Below, one piece after another: positions 1 through 9,057 of a stretch of DNA of 64,000 nt. A program made the position numbers and the translations under genes. How positions within the stretch are numbered: the first letter of the stretch is position 1; every line of letters starts with the position of its first letter. Under the pieces are notes generated by a model. It did not search any database and was not told where the DNA came from. It saw only the letters and a list, made by a program, of their open reading frames with translations. The DNA is taken from assembly GCF_002895005.1 (NCBI RefSeq), contig NZ_POWF01000003.1, positions 124,001-188,000 of the forward strand, read 5' to 3'. The DNA is from Hanstruepera neustonica (lineage in GTDB: Bacteria > Bacteroidota > Bacteroidia > Flavobacteriales > Flavobacteriaceae).

Positions 1-671
1 ACGGGTTTTACCGAAGAAATAATAACTTCAATAATCCTGCTCGTTTTTTCTTCAATAATACTTCTCATAATCATATTACCATAAATTATGATAAACATAA
101 AGAGTAAGTAACCAGCAGCACCACCGAATGCCAATTTCATAATGCTGTCAATCTTTGACGTTTTCTCGCCAGCAAAACTCTCCTGCTCAATATCAACTCT
201 CACTTTCGCTGACTGGATCTTCTTGATATCAACGCCAACAGCTTCCAATTTTAAATCGGTTAAACGTTTTTCCAATTTACCCTCTAAATCAGAAATTAGG
301 GTTATTGAAGGTGATTCTTCAGAATAGAACTTAATGTGTTTTGCTATGTCACTAATATCAAGTTGTTTTTCAACATATAAAAGTCCATAGTTTTCTTGTT
401 CCTTAACTATGTCCATGGCATCATTGAGGGACACATTTTCTAAAACAGTGTACGTGATATTATCGGAATCTTCGAATATGGAACTGATTTTACCTGATTC
501 ATCCAAAATAGAAATATGTCGCTTTGAATTATTGTTTAATTGCGACAAATAAGCAACTACTGCTATTAAAGCAATCATGATAACTGGGCTCAAAATAGTC
601 ATAATCAAAAAAGACTTATTCTTAACCTTGGTTAAATACTCGCGCTTTATTATAAGTGGTAAATGATTCAT
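1..671 (-). CDS. ABC-2 type transporter permease (NatB-like), 3' end cut by window edge
   Basis: The reading frame is open from the ATG at 671 to the left edge, so the C-terminus is missing. It begins MNHLPLIIKREYLTKVKNKS, has a hydrophobic segment at about residues 20-40, then a roughly 120-residue extracytoplasmic stretch, then a second membrane segment with the run FGGAAGYLLFMFIIYGNMIM. It continues with EEKTSRIIEVIISSVKP, which is typical of ABC-2 permeases of the NatB/DUF3526-like exporter type. The ATPase gene ends 2 bp upstream, so the two genes are translated as one unit. The pair likely exports Na+ or another small substrate; the substrate cannot be read from sequence. Confidence 0.85.
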   Translation of the reverse strand, partial: MNHLPLIIKREYLTKVKNKSFLIMTILSPVIMIALIAVVAYLSQLNNNSKRHISILDESGKISSIFEDSDNITYTVLENVSLNDAMDIVKEQENYGLLYVEKQLDISDIAKHIKFYSEESPSITLISDLEGKLEKRLTDLKLEAVGVDIKKIQSAKVRVDIEQESFAGEKTSKIDSIMKLAFGGAAGYLLFMFIIIYGNMIMRSIIEEKTSRIIEVIISSVKP

Positions 672-673
672 GC

Positions 674-1600
674 TTAATGATTCTTGACTGCTTGAATAAA
701 TATATCATTGGCTGATGGCACCAATTCAACGAAATGAGAAACTTCTCCTTTTGAAGTTAAGTAACTTAATAAATCGTTGGGCGATAAATTATCAGTTAAC
801 TTGACCTTTAGTTTTAACTCATCACCTATAGTTCTAAAATCTGCAGGCGAAACCACAAACTTATCAGCAATTTCCTTTTGAAGACTGCTGTCATCATTGG
901 TTCTAATACCTATTTCAAATGTATTGGTCTTAAACTGCTTTTTTATGTCGATTAGTTTTCCATCAAGAATTTTATTGGATTGATGAATTAATGCAATATG
1001 ATCACATAATTCTTCAACGGACTCCATGCGATGTGTTGAAAAAATAACAGTGGCACCTTCATTTTTTAATCTCAAGATTTCATCCTTGATTAAATTAGCA
1101 TTAATAGGGTCAAATCCAGAGAACGGCTCATCAAAAATCAATAGTTTTGGGTTATGTAAAACAGTTACCACAAACTGAATCTTTTGGGCCATACCTTTAG
1201 ATAGCTCCTGAATTTTCTTATTCCACCAATCACCTATCTCCAATCTGTCAAACCAATACTTCAATCGTACTTTGGCCTCACTTTTACTCAAACCCTTTAA
1301 TTGTGCCAAATACAATGCTTGCTCACCAACTTTCATAGATTTATACAAACCTCTTTCTTCAGGCAAATAGCCTATATCCCTGACATGGTGTGGCTGTAAT
1401 GGCTCATTATCCAAAATCACGTGGCCACTATCGGGCATAGTGATTTGATTAATAACTCGAATAAGGGTTGTTTTACCAGCACCATTTGGTCCTAACAGAC
1501 CAAAAATACTTCCTTTTGGAACAGCTATAGAAACGTTGTTTAAGGCTGTAAAGTGTCCAAATTTTTTGGAAACAGCATGCGCTTCCAATAAGTTTTCCAT
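674..1600 (-). CDS. ABC transporter ATP-binding protein (NatA-like)
   Basis: This 308-residue ATPase has Walker A GPNGAGKTT (about 37-45), an ABC signature of the form LSKGMAQ (about 133-139), Walker B LLIFDEP (about 153-159) and the H-loop in STHRM (about 190). After the nucleotide-binding domain comes a C-terminal extension of about 80 residues resembling DUF4162, common in NatA-type export ATPases. The signature has K in place of the second G of LSGGQ, a normal variation in this subfamily. It lies directly upstream of its permease, so the two probably form one export system. The substrate is unknown. Confidence 0.9.
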   Translation of the reverse strand: MENLLEAHAVSKKFGHFTALNNVSIAVPKGSIFGLLGPNGAGKTTLIRVINQITMPDSGHVILDNEPLQPHHVRDIGYLPEERGLYKSMKVGEQALYLAQLKGLSKSEAKVRLKYWFDRLEIGDWWNKKIQELSKGMAQKIQFVVTVLHNPKLLIFDEPFSGFDPINANLIKDEILRLKNEGATVIFSTHRMESVEELCDHIALIHQSNKILDGKLIDIKKQFKTNTFEIGIRTNDDSSLQKEIADKFVVSPADFRTIGDELKLKVKLTDNLSPNDLLSYLTSKGEVSHFVELVPSANDIFIQAVKNH

Positions 1601-1696
1601 ACTGGTTTTATTATGATTTAGTTGGATGTAAATATATTAAATGTAAGCCGCAAACTAAATTTATTTATCTTTTAATTGGGCTCTAAAAAAACAAAA

Positions 1697-1726
1697 CCCA
1701 TCCTAAAAAATTAATTAAAGGATGGG
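1697..1726 (-). terminator. Inverted repeat, possible terminator of grpE-dnaJ
   Basis: CCCATCCT (1697-1704) pairs with AGGATGGG (1719-1726) around an AT-rich loop. On the minus strand the stem is followed by TTTTGTTTTTTT. It lies about 170 bp beyond the dnaJ stop, in the 1601-1896 intergenic stretch, which otherwise shows no gene-like content. Confidence 0.5.
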
Positions 1727-1896
1727 AAAAAATTGCTATGAAAAAGAAAAATTACCACTATTATTAAATAGTGATGAATCAAATATAGTATTATTTTCTG
1801 ATATAGAGGCCAAAAGCTAAAAAATATCTTTAATAAAAATCTTACAGATATTCTTTAGATAATTGAATTACAGATGTTTTGGACTCAATAATTATT

Positions 1897-3021
1897 TTAT
1901 GAAAACATATCTTTCACCTTTTCAAAGAATGATTTATCACCACTTTCAGGTTTTGGATCAAAATGATCATCCTCACGCATAGCTTCAAAAAATTCCTTTT
2001 GCTGCTTATTCAATGTTTTTGGTGTCCAGACATTTACATGGACCAATAAATCGCCTTTACCATAGCCGTTTATGGAAGGTATTCCTTTTCCTCTTAACCT
2101 TAATATTTTTCCTGATTGTACACCTGCTTCAATTTTAATACGCACTTTTCCAGTAACCGTATCTATTTCTTTAGAAGTACCTAAAACAGCATCTGGAAAG
2201 CTGATATATAAATCATAATGTAAGTTGTCACCTTCTCTTTGAAGCGTTTCATGAGTTTCTTCTTCAATAGCTACCAATAAATCTCCAGAAATTCCATTTC
2301 CTGGGGCTTCATTCCCTTTTCCAGTAACTTTTAACTGCATACCATCAACCACACCTGCAGGAATTTTTATAGAAACCGTTTCTTCCTTAACAATCATGCC
2401 TTGAGCATCTGCATCATGAGGTTTTTTATCGATAGTTTGGCCAGCACCGCCACAAGTATTACAGGTTGTAGCCGTTTGCATACGACCTAATATGGTATTT
2501 GTAACGCGCATAACTTGACCAGAACCATTACAGGTTGGACAGGTTTTATAGGTTGTTCCTGAAGCTTGAACTTTACGTCTTACTTTCACCTTCTTCTCAA
2601 CACTATTGGCAATTTCTTCCAAAGACAGTTTCACACGAATTCTTAAGTTACTCCCTTTTACACGACGTTGACCGCCACCAAAGCCACCGCCAAACCCAGA
2701 GAATCCGCCGCCACCAAAAGCTCCACCAAAAATATCGCCGAACTGACTAAAAATATCATCCATATTCATGCCGCCACCACCAAAGCCACCAGCACCTTCA
2801 AAGGCTTGGTGACCAAATTGGTCGTAACGCGATTTTTTATCAGCATTACTCAACACTTCATATGCTTCTGCAGCTTCTTTAAATTTAGCTTCAGCTTCCT
2901 TATCATCTGGATTTTTATCCGGATGATATTTTAAAGCCAGTTTTCGGTAAGCTTTTTTAATGTCTGCTGGGCTAGCACTTTTATCAACACCTAATACTTC
3001 GTAAAAATCTCTTTTTGCCAT
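1897..3021 (-). CDS. dnaJ: Chaperone DnaJ (Hsp40), with only one zinc centre
   Basis: DnaJ stimulates the ATPase of DnaK and delivers unfolded clients to it in the cytoplasm. The 374 residues show the J domain with HPD at 33-35, a Gly/Phe-rich linker (about 75-125), a zinc-binding region, and the C-terminal client-binding beta domains ending in a dimerisation tail. Canonical DnaJ has four CxxCxGxG repeats. Here only two are present: CPTCNGSG (161-168) and CNTCGGAG (187-194), corresponding to the inner pair (zinc centre II). The outer pair is replaced by non-cysteine sequence. The gene follows grpE by 4 bp in a heat-shock operon; dnaK is not in the window. Confidence 0.97.
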   Translation of the reverse strand: MAKRDFYEVLGVDKSASPADIKKAYRKLALKYHPDKNPDDKEAEAKFKEAAEAYEVLSNADKKSRYDQFGHQAFEGAGGFGGGGMNMDDIFSQFGDIFGGAFGGGGFSGFGGGFGGGQRRVKGSNLRIRVKLSLEEIANSVEKKVKVRRKVQASGTTYKTCPTCNGSGQVMRVTNTILGRMQTATTCNTCGGAGQTIDKKPHDADAQGMIVKEETVSIKIPAGVVDGMQLKVTGKGNEAPGNGISGDLLVAIEEETHETLQREGDNLHYDLYISFPDAVLGTSKEIDTVTGKVRIKIEAGVQSGKILRLRGKGIPSINGYGKGDLLVHVNVWTPKTLNKQQKEFFEAMREDDHFDPKPESGDKSFFEKVKDMFS

Positions 3022-3025
3022 GTCC

Positions 3026-3553
3026 TTATTGTCCTATAACTACTTTTGGAAATCTGATTATTTTGTCTCCTAATTGATAACCTTTTTCAACAACATCAAT
3101 AATTTTACCTTTTAAATCATCTGTTGGTGCTGGAATTTGTGTAATGGCTTCATGCACATCAGCATTAAAATCATCCCCACTTGTTACAGTCAAAGGCTTC
3201 AAACCTTTTTGTTCCAGAGTATTCATCAATTTTTGGTAAATTAATAGTACGCCTTTACGAAGTTCTTCGGCTTCCTTGTCCTCTTCAATATGGGTTAAGG
3301 CGCGCTCAAAATCATCTAAAACAGGCAACATGGCCAACATAACATCCTCACTGGCTGTTTTAAACAAGTCTATACGCTCTTTGGCTGTACGTCTTTTATA
3401 ATTTTCAAATTCCGCAAACAATCGCAGAAATTTATCCTTTTCTTGCTCTAATGATTCTGTAAGCTTTTCTTCAACGGTTGATTCATCCTTCTGCAATACT
3501 TGCTCTTCAACCTGCTCTGAAGATTCTACTTCTTTATTATCTTTTTTGCTCAT
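3026..3553 (-). CDS. grpE: Nucleotide exchange factor GrpE
   Basis: GrpE releases ADP from DnaK during the chaperone cycle. The 175-residue protein has a charged N-terminal tail, a long coiled coil (about 25-85) that contains [15 protein letters not shown], and the C-terminal beta-wing domain ending in [18 protein letters not shown], close to the family signature. Its stop lies 4 bp from the dnaJ start, so the order is grpE-dnaJ on the minus strand. Heat-shock control is expected for this pair, but no operator was recognised upstream. Confidence 0.97.
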   Translation of the reverse strand: MSKKDNKEVESSEQVEEQVLQKDESTVEEKLTESLEQEKDKFLRLFAEFENYKRRTAKERIDLFKTASEDVMLAMLPVLDDFERALTHIEEDKEAEELRKGVLLIYQKLMNTLEQKGLKPLTVTSGDDFNADVHEAITQIPAPTDDLKGKIIDVVEKGYQLGDKIIRFPKVVIGQ

Positions 3554-3677
3554 TGCTTTACAATCAATTATTTTAACATAAAAACGATGGCAAAAGTACT
3601 GCCATTATGATTAAAATGTCAAAATGTCACCAATTATTTTTTAAGTTTTTTTTAAACAAATCTTACTAACAAATGAT

Positions 3678-3685
3678 TATTTTTG
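3678..3685 (+). promoter_or_regulatory. Bacteroidota-type -7 promoter box for the YceI gene
   Basis: TATTTTTG matches TAnnTTTG exactly and lies 25 bp before the YceI start. The -33 region is only a poly-T stretch, so the match is partial. Confidence 0.5.
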
Positions 3686-3710
3686 TTGCTTAACACTAAA
3701 AGAAATTATT

Positions 3711-4370
3711 ATGACAAAAAGATTTTTGACCTTTGCAGGTATCGCTGTATTCGCACTTGCATTAACCAATTGTAAAGATAAAGCCAAAGAAGCTGAAACA
3801 ACAGCTGCTGAAGAAACTGCGGAAATGACGGCTGTTTCAACAAAATATTTAGCTGATGCTGCCAATTCTACTATTATGTGGAAAGGATTTAAGCCAACTG
3901 GCACGCACACAGGTACTATTTCTATCGAAAATGGTGTTTTGACCATGAAAGGTGATGCTATAGAAAGCGGTACATTCTTAATAGACATGAATTCTATTAC
4001 AGTAACTGATATTCCAGCAGAAAAAGAAGGAAATGCTAAATTGACTGGTCACTTAAAAAGTGATGACTTTTTTCATGTAGAACAATATCCTTCTTCAGCA
4101 TTTACAGTTACTGGTTTTGAAATGAAGGACGGAAAAGGGATGCTTTCAGGAAACTTAAAAATGAAGGATGCTGAAAATAACATTACGATTCCTGTTACCA
4201 TCACTGAAAATGGTGACACGGTTACTTTAACCAGTGAAACGTTTACAATTGACCGTTCTAAATGGAATGTAAAATATGGTTCTAAATCCTTCTTCGATGA
4301 TTTAGGTGACAAGTTTATCAATGATGAATTTGAATTACAAATTACATTGGTTGCTAACAAAGAATCTTAA
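3711..4370 (+). CDS. YceI family lipoprotein
   Basis: The N-terminus MTKRFLTFAGIAVFALALTNC is a lipoprotein signal with cysteine at residue 21. An Ala/Glu-rich spacer of about 20 residues follows, then a YceI domain (about 45-215) with STIMWKGFKPTGTHTG, the FLIDMNSITVTD strand, HLKSDDFFHVEQYPSSAFT and the closing WNVKYGSKSFFDDLGDKFINDEFEL. YceI proteins fold as lipocalin-like barrels that bind long isoprenoid or amphiphilic lipids. The 219-residue length fits the family plus linker. The gene stands alone with its own promoter and terminator. The ligand is unknown. Confidence 0.92.
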   Translation: MTKRFLTFAGIAVFALALTNCKDKAKEAETTAAEETAEMTAVSTKYLADAANSTIMWKGFKPTGTHTGTISIENGVLTMKGDAIESGTFLIDMNSITVTDIPAEKEGNAKLTGHLKSDDFFHVEQYPSSAFTVTGFEMKDGKGMLSGNLKMKDAENNITIPVTITENGDTVTLTSETFTIDRSKWNVKYGSKSFFDDLGDKFINDEFELQITLVANKES

Positions 4371-4390
4371 AAAATAAAGAGCTTGAATTT

Positions 4391-4420
4391 AAAAGCCGCT
4401 TCACATGAAGCGGCTTTTTT
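4391..4420 (+). terminator. Rho-independent terminator after the YceI gene
   Basis: A perfect 12-bp stem, AAAAGCCGCTTC / GAAGCGGCTTTT, with loop ACAT, runs into a T tract. Confidence 0.93.
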
Positions 4421-4427
4421 TATAATA

Positions 4428-4461
4428 GAAAACCTTTTGCTTCTTAACACAAAAGGTTTTC
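4428..4461 (-). terminator. Inverted repeat between convergent genes, probable terminator
   Basis: A perfect 12-bp inverted repeat, GAAAACCTTTTG / CAAAAGGTTTTC, with a 10-nt loop, lies about 50 bp beyond the stop of the minus-strand lipoprotein gene. It has no clear U tract on the minus strand, so it is weaker than the neighbouring plus-strand terminator. Confidence 0.55.
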
Positions 4462-4509
4462 AGTTTAGTGTTGTTACGCCCTAACGTAACGATTTCAATT
4501 AATAGCCCA

Positions 4510-5514
4510 CTAAAAATCTGTTGTAAGAGCACTTGCTCCCGGAAAGTCATAACTATGGGTTGGCTCACAGTTACAATTATCCATTGGTATATCAAACACC
4601 AAGAATTTTTGTTGTGCGCGTTCTGCTACATAAATAGCTCCCTCTTGAGCACGCACAACAACATCAACTGGATTACCCAATTGCGTTAAATCACCTGCAA
4701 TGCGAATCTGATCAGACAAACTAATAGTCCCACCATCGCCTGCTTGCATAAATTTATTTTTAAAATCGGTTATAACCACCAATGCACCATCATCAGGCGA
4801 ACCCGCTGATCCAATATCTGTCAATACCATGATATCTGATGATTCATCATAATTCAATCCGTGTGTACGCACCAACCCTTCTATAGCCACTTCACTGGTT
4901 GCAGGTAAATCACCGCTTGGCGCATTGTGGAAGTTTTCAAAATAAGCCAATACGTTTGAGACATCTTCTATAGCCCAAAGATCTTTACCTGTAGATTGGA
5001 TTCCCCAAACTTCAAAACCAACATCATAATTTCTAAAATCACTGATCTGTCTGGTGTTAACGTGGTAACTCGATAACCTGCCTGGTGTTACATCATCTAC
5101 AACAACCACTTTGTTATTGTAATAGGTAGCTTCACGGCCGTTTGTAAATGAAGTCGGCCCCATAGCTGTTGGCATGACCATATCACCTGTCATGGCGTTA
5201 CTAATATTGGATATAGCTACCAATCTTGAATCGCTTCTATTAACATGATAAATCGCATCGCGGCTACCATCATATACAACGCCGTCAGCATCAGCATAAG
5301 GGAGTCCAATCATTTTAGAGGACCCATTTTCAATGTTGAATATTCCCAACATCCCTGACGTGTTTGAGGAGACATACACGGAAGAACCCGTTTTTGAAGC
5401 TTTTTTGAGACTTGATATGTTGGAAGGTTGATTTGTGGCGTCAATCGATTCCGTTTCGCAACCAGTTGCAAAACATAGCATTATGGCACAGGCCAATAGA
5501 GATACTTTTTTCAT
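4510..5514 (-). CDS. Lipoprotein with predicted beta-propeller fold, function unknown
   Basis: MKKVSLLACAIMLCFATGC is a lipoprotein signal peptide with cysteine at residue 19. The rest of the 334 residues consists of repeating blade-like units: VYVSSNTSGMLGIFNIENG, IYHVNRSDSRLVAISNI, VVVVDDVTPGRLSSYHV, LWAIEDVSNVLAYFENF, IMVLTDIGSAGSPDDGALVV and IYVAERAQQKFLVFDI. These resemble six-bladed NHL or SMP-30-type propellers that bind ligands at the cell surface. It is a single-gene unit with no diagnostic catalytic motif, so I do not assign a substrate. Confidence 0.75.
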   Translation of the reverse strand: MKKVSLLACAIMLCFATGCETESIDATNQPSNISSLKKASKTGSSVYVSSNTSGMLGIFNIENGSSKMIGLPYADADGVVYDGSRDAIYHVNRSDSRLVAISNISNAMTGDMVMPTAMGPTSFTNGREATYYNNKVVVVDDVTPGRLSSYHVNTRQISDFRNYDVGFEVWGIQSTGKDLWAIEDVSNVLAYFENFHNAPSGDLPATSEVAIEGLVRTHGLNYDESSDIMVLTDIGSAGSPDDGALVVITDFKNKFMQAGDGGTISLSDQIRIAGDLTQLGNPVDVVVRAQEGAIYVAERAQQKFLVFDIPMDNCNCEPTHSYDFPGASALTTDF

Positions 5515-5672
5515 AATGTTTGGTTTTAGGATTAATAATTAATCTGGCAACAAGTACCATTGCCAACACTTACGAAAAAACTTTTGGGAGGGTTTTAAAA
5601 AATGTATTATTTTTTTCAATAAAGCTTAATAACCCTATTTTTAAAGGGATTCAAAGCTTTATAAAACTAAAT

Positions 5673-6095
5673 TTAAACTTCAAAACGCTTATCAAAATGG
5701 TTTTTTAATAACGGAATTTGGACAAAAAGCATCAATCCAAAGAACAAGATTGAATACAACACCGTTTTGGATACACTCATTGAAAATAGGCTTTCCATAA
5801 ATTTAAAGTTAAATAGCTTATTGAAATTTATTGTCTGTAACCAACCGGACTCTTGAGAAGATGCATTAGTAAAAATGAGATACACAATCAAGATAAAAGC
5901 TAAACAAATACCAATCCAGCCTTGTTTTGATATTAATGGTTTGTATTCAGTTATATGATTAGATGAAATACCATGTACACTTTGCATTACGGAATCCGTG
6001 AAATTGAAAGACGGTTTTTCAACGGTGCTTTCTTTCATTAACTTGTCCGTTACTTGCTCTATCTTTTTATCTAAATGCTTTTCCATACGATTCAA
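5673..6095 (-). CDS. Two-TM membrane protein next to ECF sigma factor, putative anti-sigma factor
   Basis: The 140-residue protein has a cytoplasmic N-terminal segment of about 70 residues with KKIEQVTDKLMKESTVEKPS and FTDSVMQSV, then two membrane segments (about 78-95 and 110-128). Its start overlaps the 3' end of the sigma factor gene by 20-29 bp, depending on which of two close ATGs (6095 or 6086) is used, so the two are translationally coupled. Small membrane proteins in this position often hold the sigma factor at the membrane. No zinc-binding anti-sigma motif (HxxxCxxC) is visible, so the role is inferred from position only. Confidence 0.7.
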   Translation of the reverse strand: MNRMEKHLDKKIEQVTDKLMKESTVEKPSFNFTDSVMQSVHGISSNHITEYKPLISKQGWIGICLAFILIVYLIFTNASSQESGWLQTINFNKLFNFKFMESLFSMSVSKTVLYSILFFGLMLFVQIPLLKNHFDKRFEV

Positions 6096-6657
6096 TGATT
6101 TCTGGTTCTAATTGCTGGCTGAAAATAACCGCCAGCTTTTTACGGCTTCTGAATAATTTCACTTTAACATTATTAGCTGCCAGACCCGTAATTTTTGATA
6201 TTTCTTCTAATGACTGCTCCTCAAAATAATACAAGGTCAATAAAAAACTATCCTCACTGGGCAATAATTGCAAACAGTTCTGAATGGCCTGCGCTCTTTC
6301 TTCCTGTTCCATCCTATCCAGCGCATTATCAATTGTTTTGATATGACGCTCGGTAAACACATCAATAGGAATATGAGTCTGACTCCGTTTATGTTTCTTA
6401 ATTCGATCTAAACAGGTATTATAAGCAACCCTATAAACCCATGTTGAAAATTTAGAATCCCCTTTAAACTTACTTAGGGATTTGTAAATTTTAATAAACG
6501 AGTCTTGAGACACCTCTTCCGCTTCCTCTCGATTCTTCAGCATTCTTAATGCCAAGGTGAACACCATATCTTTATAATTATCAACCAATACAGCAAAGGC
6601 ATTGGTATTACCTGCTATAATGTCATTGATTACAGTCTGTTCGTTGTTGGTGGTCAT
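6067..6657 (-). CDS. ECF-type RNA polymerase sigma factor
   Basis: Region 2 is seen in AFAVLVDNYKDMVFTLALRM and EEAEEVSQDSFIKIYKSL with STWVYRVAYNTCLDRIKKHK. Region 4 is seen in LLPSEDSFLLTLYYFEEQSL followed by the recognition helix region EISKITGLAANNVKVKLFRS. The frame can begin at 6732, but the extra 25 residues are unlike the family. I prefer MTTNNEQTV at 6657; an ATG at 6675 is also possible. The factor likely directs transcription of an envelope-stress or surface-gene regulon with the membrane protein encoded just downstream. The regulon cannot be deduced here. Confidence 0.9.
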   Translation of the reverse strand: MTTNNEQTVINDIIAGNTNAFAVLVDNYKDMVFTLALRMLKNREEAEEVSQDSFIKIYKSLSKFKGDSKFSTWVYRVAYNTCLDRIKKHKRSQTHIPIDVFTERHIKTIDNALDRMEQEERAQAIQNCLQLLPSEDSFLLTLYYFEEQSLEEISKITGLAANNVKVKLFRSRKKLAVIFSQQLEPEIIESYGKAFR

Positions 6658-6796
6658 CTGTTTTTTAGACGACATCTCATGTGTAGCGGTTACATCAAAA
6701 AATGAAAAATAATTTAAAAAAGTTGTAACCATAAATTACAAGTTGTCGTCATAAGCTATGAACACATTAAAAGTAATCAATTAAAAACAAACACTT

Positions 6797-7144
6797 ATGG
6801 GATCAGAATTAATAATAATACCGGTTATTTTCGGGGCAGTATTTGGAGTATTTTACTTATACTTCTCTACTAGAAACAAAGAACGCTTGGCTCTAATAGA
6901 AAAAGGTGCCGATGCCAGTATCTTCATGAAAGGTAAGCAGCATACGGCGCCAATCTGGAAAGTCATTATCTTAAACTTGGCTTTACTGTTAATGGGCATT
7001 GGATTGGGAACCTTTATTGCCTCCTTACTGGATAATTACACCACTTTGGATAGCGATGCTATATATCCTGCTACCATTTTCTTTACAGCTGGAGTGGGAT
7101 TATTTATCGGTTTCAACATGACCAAAAATTTGGACAAAGACTAA
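6797..7144 (+). CDS. DUF6249-like small membrane protein
   Basis: A 115-residue membrane protein with three hydrophobic segments (about 4-22, 52-78 and 88-108). The conserved part is STRNKERLALIEKGADASIF just after the first segment. Proteins of this shape are widespread beside ECF sigma factors in Flavobacteriaceae. Here it is divergent from the sigma gene and shares its 139-bp upstream region (64 bp to the longest possible sigma frame), so both may be controlled from there. The role is unknown; an envelope or stress function is only a guess. Confidence 0.75.
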   Translation: MGSELIIIPVIFGAVFGVFYLYFSTRNKERLALIEKGADASIFMKGKQHTAPIWKVIILNLALLLMGIGLGTFIASLLDNYTTLDSDAIYPATIFFTAGVGLFIGFNMTKNLDKD

Positions 7145-7168
7145 CCAATTACAATTAAACACTCCTTG

Positions 7169-7200
7169 AAGCTACAGTCATTTAGATTGTAGCTTTTTTT
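7169..7200 (+). terminator. Rho-independent terminator
   Basis: AAGCTACA (7169-7176) pairs with TGTAGCTT (7188-7195), followed by a T tract. Confidence 0.88.
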
Positions 7201-7262
7201 TTGCTATAGATTGAATAATAGAATGTGTATCTTTAGCTTTCAAATTTTGATTTTAATACTTT

Positions 7263-9056
7263 ATGAGAACCCTTTTAACCTTTTGTTGCCTCCTTTTTGT
7301 TTTAACATCTTGCAAGGAAGAAAAAACTACAGAAAACACCGAAACAACCATGACCATGCCAAATGAAGCTTTTGATACCTTATTGGACAACTATTACGAA
7401 GATGGATTGAAATTAAACCCAGTGAGTGCAACCTATGCTGGAGATAATCGTTATAATGACCAATATCCCAATACCCTATCTGACGAACATATTTTAAAGC
7501 GCAAAAACTATTACAGTCAATACTTGAATGACCTCATGGCATTTCCAGACAGCACCTTGACTGATAGTCAAAAAATGTCTAAAGCTATTTTAAAATGGGA
7601 AGTTGAAATTGCCTTGGAAGATTTTAAATTCAAACAGCGTGAACTGGTGCCAATCGATCAAATGTGGTCCCCTCATCTTTCTGTGGGTCAATTAGCAAGT
7701 GGTGCAGGTGCACAACCTTTTGAAACAGTTGAAGATTATTACAATTGGTTAAAGCGTTTGGATGGTTACACCGAGTGGCTACAATCCGTTAAAAGTAATA
7801 TGGAAAAAGGGATTGCCGAAGGTTATGTATTACCAAAATCATTAATTGTCAAAGTATTGCCACAAATAGAATCTGGTGCTTCAGAAGATATTGAAAACCA
7901 CCTATTCTACTCACCTATCAAAAATATGCCAGATAGTTTTAGCGACGAAGACAAAACAACACTAAAAGAAGCTTATACAGCCAAACTGAATGACAAAATT
8001 ATTCCTGCTTACAAAAGTCTTTATGATTTCTTAAAAACGGATTATCTCCCTGCTGGTCGGGAATCCTCTGGAATTGACGATACGCCTTATGGAACGGCCT
8101 ATTACAACCACATGATTAAGTTGTTTACGACCACCAATATGACAGCCGATGAAATCCACAAACTTGGTTTAAGTGAGGTAGCGCGTATTTCAGCGGAAAT
8201 GGAAAAAGTGAAGGAACAAGTTGGTTTTGAAGGCGATTTAAAAGCGTTTTTTGATTTTGTTAGAAATAACAAGGAATTGATGCCGTTTACCGAGCCTCAA
8301 CAGGTTATTGACAATTTCAATGCGATTCATGAAACCATGAAACCACAGATAGAAAAATTGTTTGACGTCAAACCGAAAACACCTTTTGAAGTCCGTCGTA
8401 CCGAGGCTTTCCGTGAAGCTTCCGCTAGTGCGGAATACAATCAAGGGTCATTGGATGGCACCAGACCGGGTATTTTTTATGTACCTATTCCAGATGTGAC
8501 GGCTTACAATACCTTTAGTGATGAAGCCTTATTCCTGCATGAAGCTATTCCAGGCCATCATTACCAAATTTCGTTGCAACAAGAAGATACCGATTTACCA
8601 GAATTCAGAAAAACCCTGTGGTACAGTGCCTATGGCGAAGGGTGGGCTTTATACTCAGAATCACTAGGTAAAGAACTGGGTTTATACACCGATCCGTATC
8701 AATATTTTGGAATGCTCGGTATGGAAATGCATCGTGCTATTCGTTTGGTGGTTGACACAGGCATGCATACCAAAGGCTGGACACGTGAACAAGCCATTCA
8801 ATATTCGTTGGATCATGAAGCGGAAGGTGAAGCCAGTATCATTTCTGAAATTGAACGCTATATGGCTATGCCAGGGCAAGCACTATCCTATAAAATCGGT
8901 CAATTAAAAATTAGAGAACTACGTGCCAAAGCCGAAAAGGAATTAGGCACTAAATTTGATATTAGTCAGTTTCATAACGAAGTCCTGGAGCCTGGTTGCG
9001 TGCCTTTAGCACTATTGGAAGACAAAATCAATGCGTGGATTTCGGCAAACAAATAA
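7263..9056 (+). CDS. DUF885 family lipoprotein, putative zinc peptidase
   Basis: MRTLLTFCCLLFVLTSCKEE is a lipoprotein signal with cysteine at residue 17. The 597-residue protein belongs to the all-helical DUF885 family related to M32-like carboxypeptidases. The putative metal site is LFLHEAIPGHHYQ (about residues 420-432), where HExxxGHH supplies the ligands, with downstream YGEGWALYSESLG and YSLDHEAEGEASIISEIERY matching family motifs. The last motif normally ends the catalytic domain, so the protein appears complete. It probably cleaves peptides in the periplasm. The next gene starts 1 bp after its stop, so they are co-transcribed. Confidence 0.9.
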   Translation: MRTLLTFCCLLFVLTSCKEEKTTENTETTMTMPNEAFDTLLDNYYEDGLKLNPVSATYAGDNRYNDQYPNTLSDEHILKRKNYYSQYLNDLMAFPDSTLTDSQKMSKAILKWEVEIALEDFKFKQRELVPIDQMWSPHLSVGQLASGAGAQPFETVEDYYNWLKRLDGYTEWLQSVKSNMEKGIAEGYVLPKSLIVKVLPQIESGASEDIENHLFYSPIKNMPDSFSDEDKTTLKEAYTAKLNDKIIPAYKSLYDFLKTDYLPAGRESSGIDDTPYGTAYYNHMIKLFTTTNMTADEIHKLGLSEVARISAEMEKVKEQVGFEGDLKAFFDFVRNNKELMPFTEPQQVIDNFNAIHETMKPQIEKLFDVKPKTPFEVRRTEAFREASASAEYNQGSLDGTRPGIFYVPIPDVTAYNTFSDEALFLHEAIPGHHYQISLQQEDTDLPEFRKTLWYSAYGEGWALYSESLGKELGLYTDPYQYFGMLGMEMHRAIRLVVDTGMHTKGWTREQAIQYSLDHEAEGEASIISEIERYMAMPGQALSYKIGQLKIRELRAKAEKELGTKFDISQFHNEVLEPGCVPLALLEDKINAWISANK

Positions 9057-9057
9057 T

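Noticed and set aside
142-327. Plus-strand 61-residue frame at the left edge
   Set aside because: It lies inside the minus-strand ABC permease gene, has no family features, and reads as an antisense shadow.
1738-1767. Nine-codon frame MKKKNYHYY downstream of dnaJ
   Set aside because: Too short and without promoter or regulatory context to support a leader peptide or toxin.
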